A DNA stretch of 64,000 nucleotides from Tridacna crocea (GCA_943736015.1 OX031071.1:13860119-13924118); one strand, 5' to 3'; counted from the first letter of the stretch, positions 40,701 to 52,767 are shown. The notes: generated by a model from the sequence alone, not told the origin. Numbers and translations: made by a program.

Positions 40701-40915
40701 CTCCGTACCATACGACAAAATTTAAGACTGGTCCAAATTGCAGGCGACTAAATTAACATGACTCAAAAATTGAAATTTGTTGCCAGCTGGGTAGAAAACA
40801 TCGTGAGAAAAGGAGAAAATGCTGGTTACCAGCATTTTCTCCTTTTCCCACAATGTTTTCAAAAGCTTTCTTTCTCAGGGTCGTTAAAAGTCGGGATTGT
40901 GTGGTAAAGAGTTAA
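40697..40915. mobile_element. MITE-A copy beginning at a stop codon
   Basis: TTAA 40697-40700 overlaps the TAA stop of the second Mab-21 gene; intact hairpin; ends GTGTGGTAAAGAGTTAA. Confidence 0.9.
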
Positions 40916-41190
40916 CTCAATACCAAAACAGACAATTTGGACTGGTCCAAGTCCGAAGCATTTTCAGAAGACGCGTTAGATGGGGCTTAAATGATTGGCA
41001 TATGTTTGAGATGGTAGAAACACTGTGGAAACAAAAGAAGAAAATGCTGGTTGAAATGATTTGCTCTCTCTCGAACAGTGTATTCAAAAGACTTGTCTTC
41101 CAAGGTAGTCATGAAACGAAATTTTTGGTAAAGACTTTTCACAACAACAAATTGAAAAATGATCATTTAGTGACATCTATAATTATTATA
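40912..41190. mobile_element. Decayed MITE-A copy
   Basis: TTAACTCAATACCAAAACAG start shared with the previous element's TTAA; hairpin reduced (AGAAAATGCTGGTTG); far end unclear. Confidence 0.55.
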
Positions 41191-41467
41191 ATGTTTGAGA
41201 TAGGGGATATTACATAAACTTTCTGTTTCTTGTTTGTATCAAACATATGCATTCTGAAAAAACACTGAAATCGGAAATTGAGGTTTGCCAAGTTATTATT
41301 ATTATTAGATCTAATATTATTATTTTTATTTAATTAATACTAAATCGGACTGTTAAATTGCAATGTGTTACTTGAAACTAGATATGAATCTCTACCAAGT
41401 TACAGTATTTCTATTCATTTTAGGGGAAAATTATTTAACTCATTTTTCTCTGCATCCTATCGCGTGT

Positions 41468-41477
41468 AATAAATAAA
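41468..41477 (+). promoter_or_regulatory. Overlapping AATAAA signals
   Basis: AATAAATAAA, the first poly(A) signal I see after the second Mab-21 gene; would give a 3' UTR of about 780 nt made largely of MITEs. Confidence 0.4.
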
Positions 41478-41929
41478 ATTTGCTTACATAAACTTTTCTC
41501 AGCACAGGGCAGAGGAGTTTTACAGATTCGCCGACTGTTTAAAAGAAATGCAATTTAATACAACATGTAAAAAAAGTTTGAAATTTTGTGCTTTAGAAAC
41601 TATTCCGGTGCTTCTGTTTACTTTCCTGGTGCTTATGTTTGCATCCAGCAGTCTCGCGAGACCGAAGTTCTAGCGAGATGGCAAAATGATTGGGCTCAGC
41701 AACTGACGGGAACAAGTTACTATACACTATTCCTTTTAGTATATGCGTAAGAAAAGAATGTTGAACACTTGATCTACTCCGTGACATTCGACAACGTTAT
41801 TCGAAAATAATAAAAAAAAAAGAAACCTAAACAAATGCTTTGTTGTTTGTGGGGAAGAACTTTTTCTGAAAGCCTGATGAATCCCTAACACTGTTATACT
41901 TGACCAATCGAAACGGGAACAATTATTCT

Positions 41930-42105
41930 CATTATCATCTTAGTCATATTCTGCAGAGTTTTGTCAATGTGAAAGTAAAAGAACTTCTGATTGGCTAAAC
42001 CAATTGGTTTAGCCAATCAGAAGTTCTGTTACTTTCACATTCAGAAAACCTTGAAGATTAAGGCAAAGAACGTTCTTAAGAATGGTTGGTGAATACGGAC
42101 CCAGA
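41930..42105. mobile_element. MITE-J copy
   Basis: Central hairpin GAACTTCTGATTGGCTAAAC and inverse (41969-42039), end block GTTCTTAAGAATGGTTGGTG. Confidence 0.8.
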
Positions 42106-42160
42106 ATTATTTTCGGTATTTTCAGCCAAATCAACTCTAATAAAAAACACATTTATGAGT

Positions 42161-42386
42161 TTAACCCTTCCCAAACAAGCCCTGGTCTTTACGTGTCTGC
42201 AGTAAAAGTCTTTGAAAATACTGTGCGAAAAGGAAAAATTGCTCATAACTGGCAATTTCTCCTTTTCCCACAGTGTTTTCTACCCTTTTTGAGAACTTTC
42301 TGCCATTTTCTCAAAATCTAAAATTGTTGTCTGCAAACTCTTTTGGTTTGGAAGAGTCTAAAATTTGTCGTTTGGGAAAGGGTTAA
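42161..42386. mobile_element. MITE-C copy
   Basis: TTAACCCTTCCCAAACAAGC to TTTGGGAAAGGGTTAA; hairpin of the AAATTGCTC...GGCAATTT form. Confidence 0.85.
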
Positions 42387-42515
42387 CGATATTTATTATA
42401 TTCTTATCAATAAAATACTGGAATTTCTCCGCGTCTTGTTTTTCAGTTCTTCACGGTGAACAACATCACTATATATATAGTGATGATATGATATCATTGT
42501 AAGTGATGATATAGA

Positions 42516-42747
42516 TTAACCTTTTATCAAACGAGAAAGATTTCTAAAGACTTGTCCAAATTGAAAGCACTTGCAGACGACAAAATAAACGTAACTCAAA
42601 AATTGAAATTTGTTTCCAGCGGGTTAGAAAACACTGTGGGAAAAGGAGAAAATGCCGGTTACCGGCATTTTCTCCTTTTCCCACAATGTTTTCAAAAGGC
42701 TTCTATCTCTAGGTCGTGAAAACCGGGCATTGTTTGGTATACAGTTT
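42516..42747. mobile_element. MITE-A copy
   Basis: TTAACCTTTTATCAAACGAG start; hairpin centre changed symmetrically to GCCGGTTACCGGC. A decayed relative follows at about 42845-43045. Confidence 0.85.
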
Positions 42748-43619
42748 AGAATGTTTGCCGGAACTACTTTTTTTCCCTATATTGCTCACAGTCTAAAGTT
42801 TCTGTCTCTGCTTCAAAACATCTTCAGTCAACAATAGCACAGTGAAAAAATCAACGCTACAGTCTTTCCAAACAACTCTGAGTTAACGGCCTAACGGGAG
42901 AAATCTTTTGAAAATATTTCAGAAAAAAAGATAGCTTTTGTATGAAAGAGCTCTTTGGAAAACGAGAAAAAAAAATACCAATCAGCATTTTCTCCTTTAC
43001 CCACAATGTTTTTTATTATAAAAAGGCATGTGTGGATGGGTTAAACAGTTTGTAAAAGGTGCCAACAAACACGCTACAACAAAAAACAATGAAAGCGCTC
43101 ACTCACTCATTGGACAATGCCTTGAGTGTGACATCTTTTTACGAGAAATACAAACATTTTAACCCTTAAGGTGCACTTCATTTAAGAAACCTTGGCGGTC
43201 AGTGCAGATCAAGATCAAACTGCACAAAACGTGTCTGCTCTGCTGGAAAAACCAGATATGGGAAATGCTTGAAATTGTGGATAGCTGGGTAATTATTTAT
43301 AGGCTAAAAATGTTTGTTGGGTTAAGTCAATGGTCTAAGGATAGAGTAAAACATTTTTGCCCTTCCGAATCCAAAAGGGAATAAAAGATGCCAGCTGTTC
43401 AGTTGACAGTGGTCTATTTAGGATAAAAGGTAGAATGAAGGGACAATGAACTTGTGACAAAAACTAAGACATTTATTTTGTGATCTTTTTTTTAATATTA
43501 TTCCCCCAACATTTAGACTGGACAGTAAGGTTCTTTTTACCACATCATTTGGATAAGACAGTAAGGTAAGGTTGTTATCTTTTTCATTTTCCTGTTTCAG
43601 TATTTCATTCTTATTTCAA

Positions 43620-44154
43620 CCTCCCTTAAAGGTGGGTACTTAGAAATTTTACATCTCACCAAATTGAAAAAAATATCTATCACTGAAATTGACATGAAAA
43701 AATAATACAAATCATCAATAATTAAGATTCTTAAAATTACAAAAAAGTTTTTTTTTGATGGTGTTCCCTTAAAAAGCTACGTAGCCTCTTAAGGTAATTT
43801 TAAATTTCGCGACAAAAATCAATAAAGCATTTTGGGAATGTCAAGTGACTGGCATGTGACTCAGAACTAACTAACATGTAATAAATATTGTTCATAATTT
43901 CTTTTTCGGACGCTATGTTTGAAACTTCGTCTGTGTATTCCTGTATGTAAATGAGCGAATTGATCATCTAAAAATAGAACGTGTCTCCCGTTGGCGTCAA
44001 CCTGGGCCGTGGTAAATCTCTAATTTTTCGTTTTTTTCGACGACTGGGGTTTTATGAATGAAAATTAAAAGGCTTTGGGAGTATAAGGGTTAATTTTTTT
44101 TTTGCATTTTTTGTAAAAAAATTTCGTATCAAAATCTGAATGGCCACCTTTAAG
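43620..44154. repeat. Dispersed repeat, also at 49330-49680
   Basis: TTAAAGGTGGGTACTTAG ... TTTTTTGATGGTGTTCCC ... GGTCAAGTGACTGGCA-type blocks in the same order in both places, each followed by a MITE-G. Confidence 0.65.
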
Positions 44155-44525
44155 GTAGTAGAGCCATAACACTTCTAGAGCAGCATGGAATAGGATTCCT
44201 TGAGAGTTGATAAATACGGATTTGCACAGATATAATACTTTTGCACATTTTTTAACCGACCGACCAGAAATTCCTTTGATGTCTATCGTGACATTATTTA
44301 TTGATACTTTTGTTAGTTTCCAGAAAAGGGAGGTAATTATTACCTCCCTTTGTGAGAATATAGTGGCTTAAGATTTATAAATGATAATTCTAAGAAAGAA
44401 AGAAAGAAAAAAAAAAGTGGCACGGTTAAAGTAGTACAATATTACTTATTTTGAATAATAGCAAATTTTATAGGATAATATCATAGTGGAAATAACTTTT
44501 CTCTATTACGGGTCCACTACCTTAA
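44155..44525. mobile_element. MITE-G copy, variant ends
   Basis: TTAA|GGTAGTAGAGCC ... GGGTCCACTACC|TTAA; body as in 35018-35370. Confidence 0.8.
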
Positions 44526-44749
44526 ACCTTTCCCAAACAAGCCCTGGTTTTTACGTGTCTGCAGTAAAAGACTTTTGAAAACACTGCGGAAAAAGAAGAA
44601 ATTGCTCGTAACGAGCAATTTCTGCTTTTCCCACAGTGTTTTCTGCCCTTTTTGAGAACTTTCTGCCATTTTCTCTAAATCCAAAATTGTCGTCTGCAAA
44701 CTCTTTCGGTTTGGAAGGGTTCAAAATTTATCGTTTGGGAAAAGGTTAA
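44522..44749. mobile_element. MITE-C copy
   Basis: Shares TTAA with the preceding MITE-G; hairpin GAAATTGCTCGTAACGAGCA; ends GGGAAAAGGTTAA. Confidence 0.85.
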
Positions 44750-45004
44750 ATCACTGTTGCACAGCCGATTTAGGCTTAAACTGCTCTTTTTTTAGCGCAC
44801 GGCTTAGATGAAGCCAGGTTTGTGAAGAACCTGTAATCTAATATTGGAGCTACTGAGTCCGCACAGGCTGTCTATTTTACATATAGAATAAGCTATGCAT
44901 GTCAAAGGACTATATACCGCATGATTCACTCGGCTATTTATCAAAATGAATTTTATGTATCCATATTTATGTGAAAACTTGCATATTATATATGCATATC
45001 GGCG

Positions 45005-45800
45005 GTTACTTCAAAAACCTCGTAATTACAGCTTTTCCACTTTTCTACGCAACAAACGATACTTTGAATTTCAAACTAAAATAAACGTATACTCAATAAA
45101 AAGCTACCTGGTGCGATTTATTCAGCTATGATTAGCAGTTTAGAGAAATCTGGAGCTAAAAAAGGCCTGATTTTTCCTCAAACCTATTGATAAAAGCCAT
45201 AGAGGATATTTGTCTTTTTCGGTGAAAGATCGAAATTCATTTCATCGAGTGGAGAGCATCGGTAATATTTTCACGAGTGGCTGCAGCCACTCGTGAAAAT
45301 ATTACCGATGCTGTCCACTCGATGAAATAAATTTCGATCTTTCACCGAAAAAAACAAATATTCTATTTATTTCATGCTTTTAACCCTTTCTGGGAGGAGC
45401 TTTATCAACATCCAGTACCGTTCTTTTCCGTTATTTCCCGTGGCGTACCCCTCCCGCATAGCAACGCATTACAATATTACGTCAAGCGCGAGAAATGTAA
45501 GGTATATGATGTCATATTTCCCATCTGGTTGTTAAGCACACGCAATTTACCTAGGCAACAAGAACATGAAAATCGGTATTTTAACTGGTTGTACTGGGTC
45601 AGTGTAATATCAAAAATATTTTCCCTGCTATTTCTAGATATCCTACCGGAAAGCACGAAATAAATTTTATTCATTGCTACTTTATAGCGCGTACAACCTC
45701 CCCGATATCGGGAAGAGTGATGCGTCATGTAAGACATGTCGAATCTTCGAAGAGTGCGACATGCGCAGACACCGTTCAGGACCTAGTAAGTAGTTGAGAG
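45005..45800. repeat. Repeat I, interrupted by a PAL-H monomer
   Basis: Left part (GAATTTCAAACTAAAATAAACG ... TTGATAAAAGCCA) and right part (ATTGCTACTTTATAGCGCG ... GACATGCGCAGACA) match the uninterrupted copies at 55690-56015 and, inverted, 53190-53420. Confidence 0.7.
45200..45663. mobile_element. PAL-H monomer nested in Repeat I
   Basis: TAGAGGATATTTG start, hairpin GTGAAAGATCGAAATTCATT and inverse, then ACCCTTTCTGGGAGGAGC ... GGAAAGCACGAAATAAA. Confidence 0.8.
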
Positions 45801-45844
45801 CTATCAAGGGCAGTAACTGTCTTTTGTCTCCCACTGATTACGAC

Positions 45845-46062
45845 TTAATCCTTTCTGAAACGATGAACCTAAGAATTGTACGCATCTGGAGATGTCACAT
45901 TTGAAATCAAAAGTGAGCTTAAGTTCCCTGATATGACAGAAAACATTGTGGGAAAAGGAGAAAATGCTGGTTACCAGCATTTTCTTCTTTTCCCTCAATG
46001 TTTTCAAAAGCCTCCAATGTGCAGAGTCGTTGAAACAAGGGATTGTGCCGTAAGGAGTTGAC
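45845..46062. mobile_element. MITE-A copy, eroded ends
   Basis: CTTAATCCTTTCTGAAACGA start, intact hairpin, GTGCCGTAAGGAGTTGA end. Confidence 0.7.
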
Positions 46063-46545
46063 TCACTCTCGCAGACTCAGAAAAGGGAAAGCTAATCGGA
46101 AAAGGGATTGTTTGGTGACGTCAAAAAGTGACTTTCGCAGAACGTATGACTCATAGCAGAATCCATTAAACCGCCGACCGAAAACCTTTTCCGATATCCA
46201 AATATCGGCAAAAATATTGGCTTTTCCGAGAGAGCGCTGTGGGAGAATTATCAAAGAGACGGAATTAGTCTCAATGCATCCGACGGTATGTTCCTTTAGG
46301 GCGAAGGAAATTAGCGGAAAAATTCCTTAACAGGGCGAATTTTTGTGTGCCCGCAACACTGGTTGAATAAGCGGGTCTGAAAACGAGAGATTTGTCACCA
46401 GAAGAGGGTGACAATGGAAGAACTGAGATGGAGGAAGTGAACATGAAAAATATGGAGGATGGATTTTTTAGTGGTGTGATACAGTAAATGGAAAGTAAGT
46501 GGGTTTTGTCAAAACATATCTTTACCCTGGTTTGACTGTTTTATT
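46063..46545. other. Intergenic, no recognisable feature
   Basis: Purine-rich stretches; no gene or repeat family recognised. Confidence 0.45.
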
Positions 46546-46546
46546 G

Positions 46547-46581
<35 letters not shown>

Positions 46582-46600
46582 CCACCATCATCAACATCAA
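46546..46600. repeat. (ATC)n microsatellite
   Basis: About 13 CAT/ATC units followed by CACCACCATCATC variants. A shorter one lies at 54483-54510. Confidence 0.95.
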
Positions 46601-46655
46601 CAAAGAAATCTCGAACAAAATGTATTCTAAAAAACAACATAAAAGAATATATAAC

Positions 46656-46862
46656 TTATAACTCTTTACCAAACGATAAAATTTTACACTAATCCAAATT
46701 GAAAGCATTTGCAGACGACAAATTAAACGAAGCTAAAATATTGAAATCTAATTCCAGCAGGGTAGAAAAAAATTGTGGGAAAAGGAGAAAATGCTTGTTA
46801 CCAGCATTTTCTCCTTTTCCCACTATGTTTTCTAAAGTCTTTTATTTCAGGGTCGTAAAAAT
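46656..46862. mobile_element. MITE-A copy, right end missing
   Basis: TATAACTCTTTACCAAACGAT start; stops after GGGTCGTAAAAAT. Confidence 0.8.
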
Positions 46863-46969
46863 ATGATGGCTAGTGCCCAAGAAAAATGGCTAAAATTTGA
46901 TGCGTTTTCTTCAATTGACAAAGTATAGCTGTTTTTTTTTTAACAATGCAATTCTGGGGGAAATATATG

Positions 46970-47045
46970 TCCTTATCGGACAGTGTAGATCCAAGATCAG
47001 ACTGCACGTTCTGTGCAGTCTGATCTTGATCTACTCTGTCCGCAT
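46970..47045. repeat. PAL-D hairpin element
   Basis: CGGACAGTGTAGATCCAAGA and inverse around CTGCACGTTCTGTGCAG; best-preserved copy of the family. Confidence 0.85.
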
Positions 47046-47193
47046 AAAGTCTATGTGTCGCTCTTAGCAGCCTGTAGATTGATCACCAGCTATAGTGGCT
47101 TTACGTCTTTACAATTTTAACTTTTTTTTCCTCGAAAAATAAAAAATGTAGTAAACGAAAAAATGTATAACTAAATGAATGAAGAACCTATTT

Positions 47194-47421
47194 TATCCCT
47201 TTACCAAACAATCCCTGCTTTTTAAGACCCTGAGACAGAAACCTTTTGAAAACATTACGGGAAAAGGAGAAAATGCTGGTAACCAGCATTTTCTCCTTTT
47301 CCCACAATGCTTTCTACCCTGCTGGAAACAAATTTCAATTTTTGAGATACGTTTATTTTGCCTTATGCAAGTGCTTTCAACTTGAAGCAGTCTAAAATTT
47401 TGCTGTTTGGGAAAGGGTTAA
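47194..47421. mobile_element. MITE-A copy
   Basis: TATCCCTTTACCAAACAAT to TTTGGGAAAGGGTTAA. Confidence 0.85.
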
Positions 47422-47439
47422 GCTGTGCACAGTTGATCT

Positions 47440-47765
47440 TACCCTCCCTAATTATTTCATGCTTTCCGGTAGGATATCAAGAAATAGCAGTGAAAATATT
47501 TTTCGATATTACACGGGTACGACCAGTGAAAATACCGATCTTCATGACCTTGTTGCCTAGGTAAATTGCGCGTGCCTTACAACCAGATGGAAATATGACG
47601 TCATTTACCTTACATTTCTCGCGCTTGACGTAATTTTGTAATTCGTTGCTATGCGGGAGGGGTGCGCCACGGGGAACAACGGAAAAGAACTGTACTGGGT
47701 TTTAATAAAGCTTCTCCCAGAAGGGATTAAAAGCATGAAATAAATAGAATACACGTATTTCTTTA
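47440..47765. mobile_element. PAL-H monomer without terminal hairpin
   Basis: TTATTTCATGCTTTCCGG ... CTCCCAGAAGGGATTAAAAGC; the outer hairpin is absent. Confidence 0.7.
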
Positions 47766-49071
47766 TTTCTGTGAAAGATGTTCAGCAGAGAGAGAGAGGA
47801 GAAAGTTTCGTGGCAATGTATGTATGACAGCTTACGCATTGTATGAAAAGTGACCATTGTATCTTGTTATACAATTATTTTTTTAATTACCAACTTAAGC
47901 TGACCTGCACTATCGTTGATCTGTTTTCATGTAATTGATGTACAGAACTCCCAGATGGTTCCTTTTAGCGTGATGGATCACATATTATTAAACTCGGGAA
48001 AGCACCCGGCCTAGCTGGGGATCGAACGAGCGACCCCTTATTCTTAAATCCTGTAAACCAGGCTTAAATACTTACCTTGCCATAGAATGTCGAGTAATTC
48101 TAACGGATCAGTAATCGATTCTCAGAAATCAATGTTATTGACTGACATAACTATTATCTTATGTACGTATATTATTCAGTTAATCTTGTAGATAACATTG
48201 TTACGAGGTTTTCCAATTAATATTTCAGTATTCCCTTTTTTTTCTGTTCAATATCTCATTACGAATCACTAATGACGCCGTTTTCCCCGGCTAATCTCAC
48301 CTGCTGGGGTCGATACTATTCTAGCACAATGTTTGTTTTATTCACCCTATCACCATTTTAGCTCCATGGACGAAACAGGGTGGACTTTTGCGGACAGTAT
48401 AGATCACAGAATGTGCAGTCTGATCTTAGATTTATACGGTTCGCTTGTCAGCGGACGCGAGAAAAGGTCTATGGAAAATTACAACTTAAAAGTGGCCGTT
48501 TCAGTGTAATGTCCGCGCTTTCGACAATATTCATTTGATTGACGAGCCGTCTGGCTACTTATGTTATTCGATCAATATTGCAGATAACATTGTTAGGGGA
48601 TTTCCCAATTAATATTTCAGTATTCACTTTCAGTCTGTTAATGCTGTACATTACAATCCCGAGGGGGGACTTGGGTATTATCATATTCTAAAAGCATTTT
48701 TCTTCGTCTGTCTCGATGGCTTTTCACGGAGGGTACTCGTTAGAATGAATTTCAACGATACGTCATTCCTGATCTGGAAGTGATTTTAACGGGCCAAAAA
48801 TATCGTATAATAAGAAGTGAAATGACAAAAGAAAAGCTTAAAATAACTTTGCAGTGAATGTGACTTCCATTTCGTGCCAAATACAGATGTTTGTTAATGA
48901 CAACTAGAGATGTGTGTGCACCAATGATTCTAAATTGCATTCCTAGTCTAAGTGGTTCAGCCAATCAGAAATTAGATTTCGAATACTGAGAGTTAGACTT
49001 AAGATGAAGTGGAGAATGGTTAGTATACACGGGGCCTGGGTTCGTGTTCACCAATCATTTTTCACCTTTCT
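47766..49071. other. Intergenic with small repeat relics
   Basis: A tRNA-like B-box relic (GTTCGATCCCC, minus strand) near 48015-48040, a decayed PAL-D near 48390-48440, and a MITE-J end near 48950-49040. No gene recognised. Confidence 0.45.
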
Positions 49072-49299
49072 TTAACTCATTACCAAACGACAATATTTTA
49101 GGTTTGTCCAAATCGAAAGCATTTGCAGACGACAAAATAAATGTGATTGAAAATTTGAATTTTTTTGTGAAGGGTAGAAAACATTGCGGGAAAAGGAGAA
49201 AATGCTGTTTACCAGCATTTTCTCCTTTTCCCACAATCTTTTCAGAAGGCTTCTTTCTCAGGGGGCGTCAAAAGTAGGGATTGTATGGTAATGGGTTAA
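49072..49299. mobile_element. MITE-A copy
   Basis: TTAACTCATTACCAAACGAC to GTATGGTAATGGGTTAA. Confidence 0.85.
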
Positions 49300-49329
49300 G
49301 TCTAGTTCTAAATGTAATACCAATGTAAC

Positions 49330-49680
49330 ACCGATTCACCGCATTTTAAAGGTGGGTATTTAGTTTTTTTTTTTCATGTCACTAAATTAAAATATATACT
49401 CAAATTTATATGAAAAAACATTATATCATCAACAATTACGAATCATTGAATTGCAAAAAAAAAACCCAAAACTTTTTGATGGTGTGAAAAAGCCTGAAAA
49501 GGCTACGTTTAGATTTCGGGTCAGAAACAAAAGAAAATGCATTTTGGAAGGTCAAGTGACTGGCACGTAATTAATGTCGCATTGTGATATGTCTCAAAGA
49601 CCGATTAAGGATTACGACCTTAAACTTATCAGTAAACATCTTCGAGAGGCTCCTCGGCCGATTTCGGCAGCTTCCATCTT
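49330..49680. repeat. Dispersed repeat, second copy
   Basis: Same blocks and order as 43620-44154, again followed by a MITE-G. Confidence 0.6.
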
Positions 49681-50046
49681 TAAGGGTAGTGGACCCATAA
49701 TAGAAAACAGCTATTTCCACAGCAAAATTATCCTACAAAATTTACTGTGATTAAAGATGTTTATTATTGTACTACTTAAACCGAGTCGCTTTTTGCTTTT
49801 TGTCCTCCATAGAATCATCATTTATAAATTTAAAACTACTTTATTCTCATTACAAAGGGAGATAATAATTACCTCCCTTTTCTGGAAACTAACAGATGAT
49901 GTCATGATAGATATCAAAGGAACTTCTTTTCCGTTAAAAATGTGCAAAATTATTATATCTGTATAAATCCATTTTTTATTTACTATGAAAAAAAGAAATT
50001 TTATGCCATGCTGCACTAGAAGTATTAAGGGTCAACTATACCTTAA
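49680..50046. mobile_element. MITE-G copy, variant ends
   Basis: TTTAAGGGTAGTGGACCC start, TAATAATTACCTCCC core, CAACTATACCTTAA end. Confidence 0.75.
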
Positions 50047-50481
50047 TATGAAATAAAGGGGTCATAAGCTTACTGACTCGTCGGTAAATATGATGTAACA
50101 TAGACATTTTCGAAAAAGCTATTCGGCCGATCTCGGCAAATCCCGTTATGGGGTCGTAGACCTTAAAAAGACGTTAAACATCACAAAAACTAATCTGTAT
50201 ATGTTGTATCAAATTTCCCCTCGTGACACATTAACTTCGAAGCCATCCACTCAGCCCTGATTGGTTGATAAATGTTTTATCACGTGACTGATCTATCTGG
50301 CATTTGGGAATAGCCTATAGATCTTTCATTTACAGAAACATTAGCTTATTACCTTCTGAAACAAACTAAGTTATGGGCGACTTTAACCCTTCACTATTTA
50401 CCAAACAACACAGATATCAACCTTTATCCTGCTAAATAACTAAAATAAAGTTTTCAAGTCCATGTCAAAAACCTTAATATA
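50047..50481. other. Intergenic, no recognisable gene
   Basis: Only a MITE-A terminal relic near 50385-50415. Confidence 0.4.
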
Positions 50482-51384
50482 TAGAGGATATTTGTTTTTT
50501 TTCGGTGAAAGATAGAAATTTATTTCATCGAGTGGACACCATCGGTAATATTTTCACGAGTGGCGCAGCCACGAGTGAAAATATTACCGATGGTGTTCAC
50601 GAGATGAAATAAATTTCTATCTTTCACCGAAAAAAAAAACAACAAATATTCTATTTATTTTATGCTTTTAACCCTTTCTTGGAGGAGATTTATCAAAATT
50701 CAGTACAGTTCTTTTCCCTTATTCCCCGTGGCGTACCCCTCCCGCATAGCAACGTCAAGCGCGAGAAATGTAAGGTATATGACGTCATATTTCCCAACTG
50801 GTTGTTAGGCACGCGCAATTTACCTAGGCAACAAGAACGTGAAAGTCGGTATTTTCACTGGTGGTACCAGTGTAAGATCGAAAAATATTTTCACTGGTAT
50901 TTCTCGATATTCTACCGGAAAGCACGAAATAAATATCTACCGGAAAGCATGAAATAGTGCTATTTATTTCGTGCTTTCCGGTAGGATATCGAGAAATAGC
51001 ATATTTTTCGATCTTACACTGGTACCACCAGTGAAAATGCGTTTTTCACGCTCTTGTTGCCTAGGTAAATTGCGCGGGCCTCACAACAAGATTGGAAATA
51101 TGACATCATATACCTTAGATTTCTCGCGCTTGACGTAATATTGTAATGCGTTGCTATGCGGGAGGGGTACGCCACGGGGAATAACGGATAAGAACTGTAC
51201 TGGATTTTGATAAAGCTTCTCCCAGAAAGGGTTAAAAGCATGAAATAAAAAGAATTTTTGTTTTTTTCGGTGAAAGATCGAAATATATTTCATCTCGTGA
51301 ACACAGTCGTGAAAATATTACCGATGGTGTTCACTCGATGAAATATATTTCGATCTTTCACCGAAAAAAAGCAAATATCCTCTA
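50482..51384. mobile_element. PAL-H inverted dimer (903 bp)
   Basis: Two PAL-H monomers head to head. Outer ends TAGAGGATATTTG / CAAATATCCTCTA; each monomer has its own hairpin (50503-50632 and 51266-51365). The dimer axis is at about 50950, where CGGAAAGCACGAAATA meets TATTTCGTGCTTTCCG. The whole is a palindrome with hairpins nested in its arms. Confidence 0.8.
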
Positions 51385-51419
51385 TTTCAAAGTTATGTTT
51401 TGGGGAATAATACCTCCTT

Positions 51420-51495
51420 ATATCGGACAGTGTAGATCCAAGATTAGACTGCACGTTCTGTGCAGTCTGATCTTGATCTACATTGTCCGCAAAAG
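51420..51495. repeat. PAL-D hairpin element
   Basis: CGGACAGTGTAGATCCAAGA and inverse. Confidence 0.8.
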
Positions 51496-51539
51496 ATCCG
51501 TTTGTAGCGTTTGGCAGTCTTCGGGTTCGTGCGAGTCGA

Positions 51540-51700
51540 AAATTGAAATTTGCTCTTTGGAATGGCAGAAAACATTGTTGCAGATGGAGAAAAATGCTGG
51601 TTACCAGCATTTTCTCCATTTCTGACGATGCTTTCAAATTACTTTCTCCTCCAGGGTTGTTGATAAAACTCGAAATTGTGCGGTGAAGAACTAAACAGCT
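51540..51700. mobile_element. Decayed MITE-A
   Basis: Hairpin ATGGAGAAAAATGCTGG and inverse retained; ends lost. Confidence 0.6.
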
Positions 51701-52019
51701 GAATAAGTAAAACAAAATTTCCAACAAAACAGCGTTAAGTATTAAGCAATCAATCGAAGTATAACATGTTCTTTTATAAGGGTTAAAATTTTAGGTAATT
51801 GGTCCAGTTTGGAAGGATTACAAACATCTCCCTAGTATCAAATGGAAGACTCACAAATAAATAGACAAGAAGTATGCACTAGAAGCTGTATTTTGTCCAC
51901 AATATGCAAATGCAGCCATTTTGTTTTCTCCTGAAATCTAGCCAATATAATTGCACCGCCACACTGCGCGACGCCGTCTATTTGGTAAGCCATTAACAGT
52001 CCATATATCACGGATTCAC

Positions 52020-52247
52020 TTAACCCTTTCCAAAACGGCAAATTTCGGACCAGACCAAATTGAAAGCATTTTGCAAATGACACATTAACAGTTGCTAAAA
52101 AGATGATTTTTCTATATGACAGGGTAGAAAACATTGAGGGAAAAGGAGAAAATGCTGGTTACCAGCATTTTCTTCTTTTCCCACAATGTTTTCAAAAGGC
52201 TTCTATTCCTGACCCGTAAAAACCAGGGATTGATTGGGAAAGGGTTA
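52020..52247. mobile_element. MITE-A copy
   Basis: TTAACCCTTTCCAAAACGGC to GATTGGGAAAGGGTTAA. Confidence 0.85.
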
Positions 52248-52673
52248 AAACCCTTTATGTGGTTGTAAGTGAACGGTTTCCCATGCGATGATAATTTCTA
52301 AATTGTACAGGACATTTTGTATGAAAATGAAATGGTGAAAACTGCTGTGCAAGTATAGAAATTGTATACTACTGGCTTTTTGTCTTTATTCCTTACCATG
52401 TTTAAAAAAGAAATGAGAAAAGTTTGGACAAAGAAAGTTGTCTCCATTTGCTGAGAAAATGACCACAGTGAACTGTTCTCTTTTTTTCCCACAAAACAGG
52501 CTATTACTCAAAAATACAAGTGAAAAGAAAAAAAATGTTACGATAATTACTATTTTTATCATAAATATGGAAAAGATTCCGGGAATAGGAACCGTCATTT
52601 TGTAACGAGCAATCGTTCCTTGACTACAATATTTTGAAAAGCTTTCAAGTACCGGGACAAAGACATTGCATTT

Positions 52674-52750
52674 CGTCGGTTTACTTCGAAAACCTCGTAA
52701 CTACAGCCTTTTTGAAGCTGTAGTTACGAGGATTTTGAAGTAAACCGACG
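52674..52750. repeat. PAL-F hairpin element
   Basis: CGTCGGTTTACTTCGAAAAC and inverse around CTTTTTGAAG. Confidence 0.8.
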
Positions 52751-52767
52751 ATTTGTATTGAAAAGGG

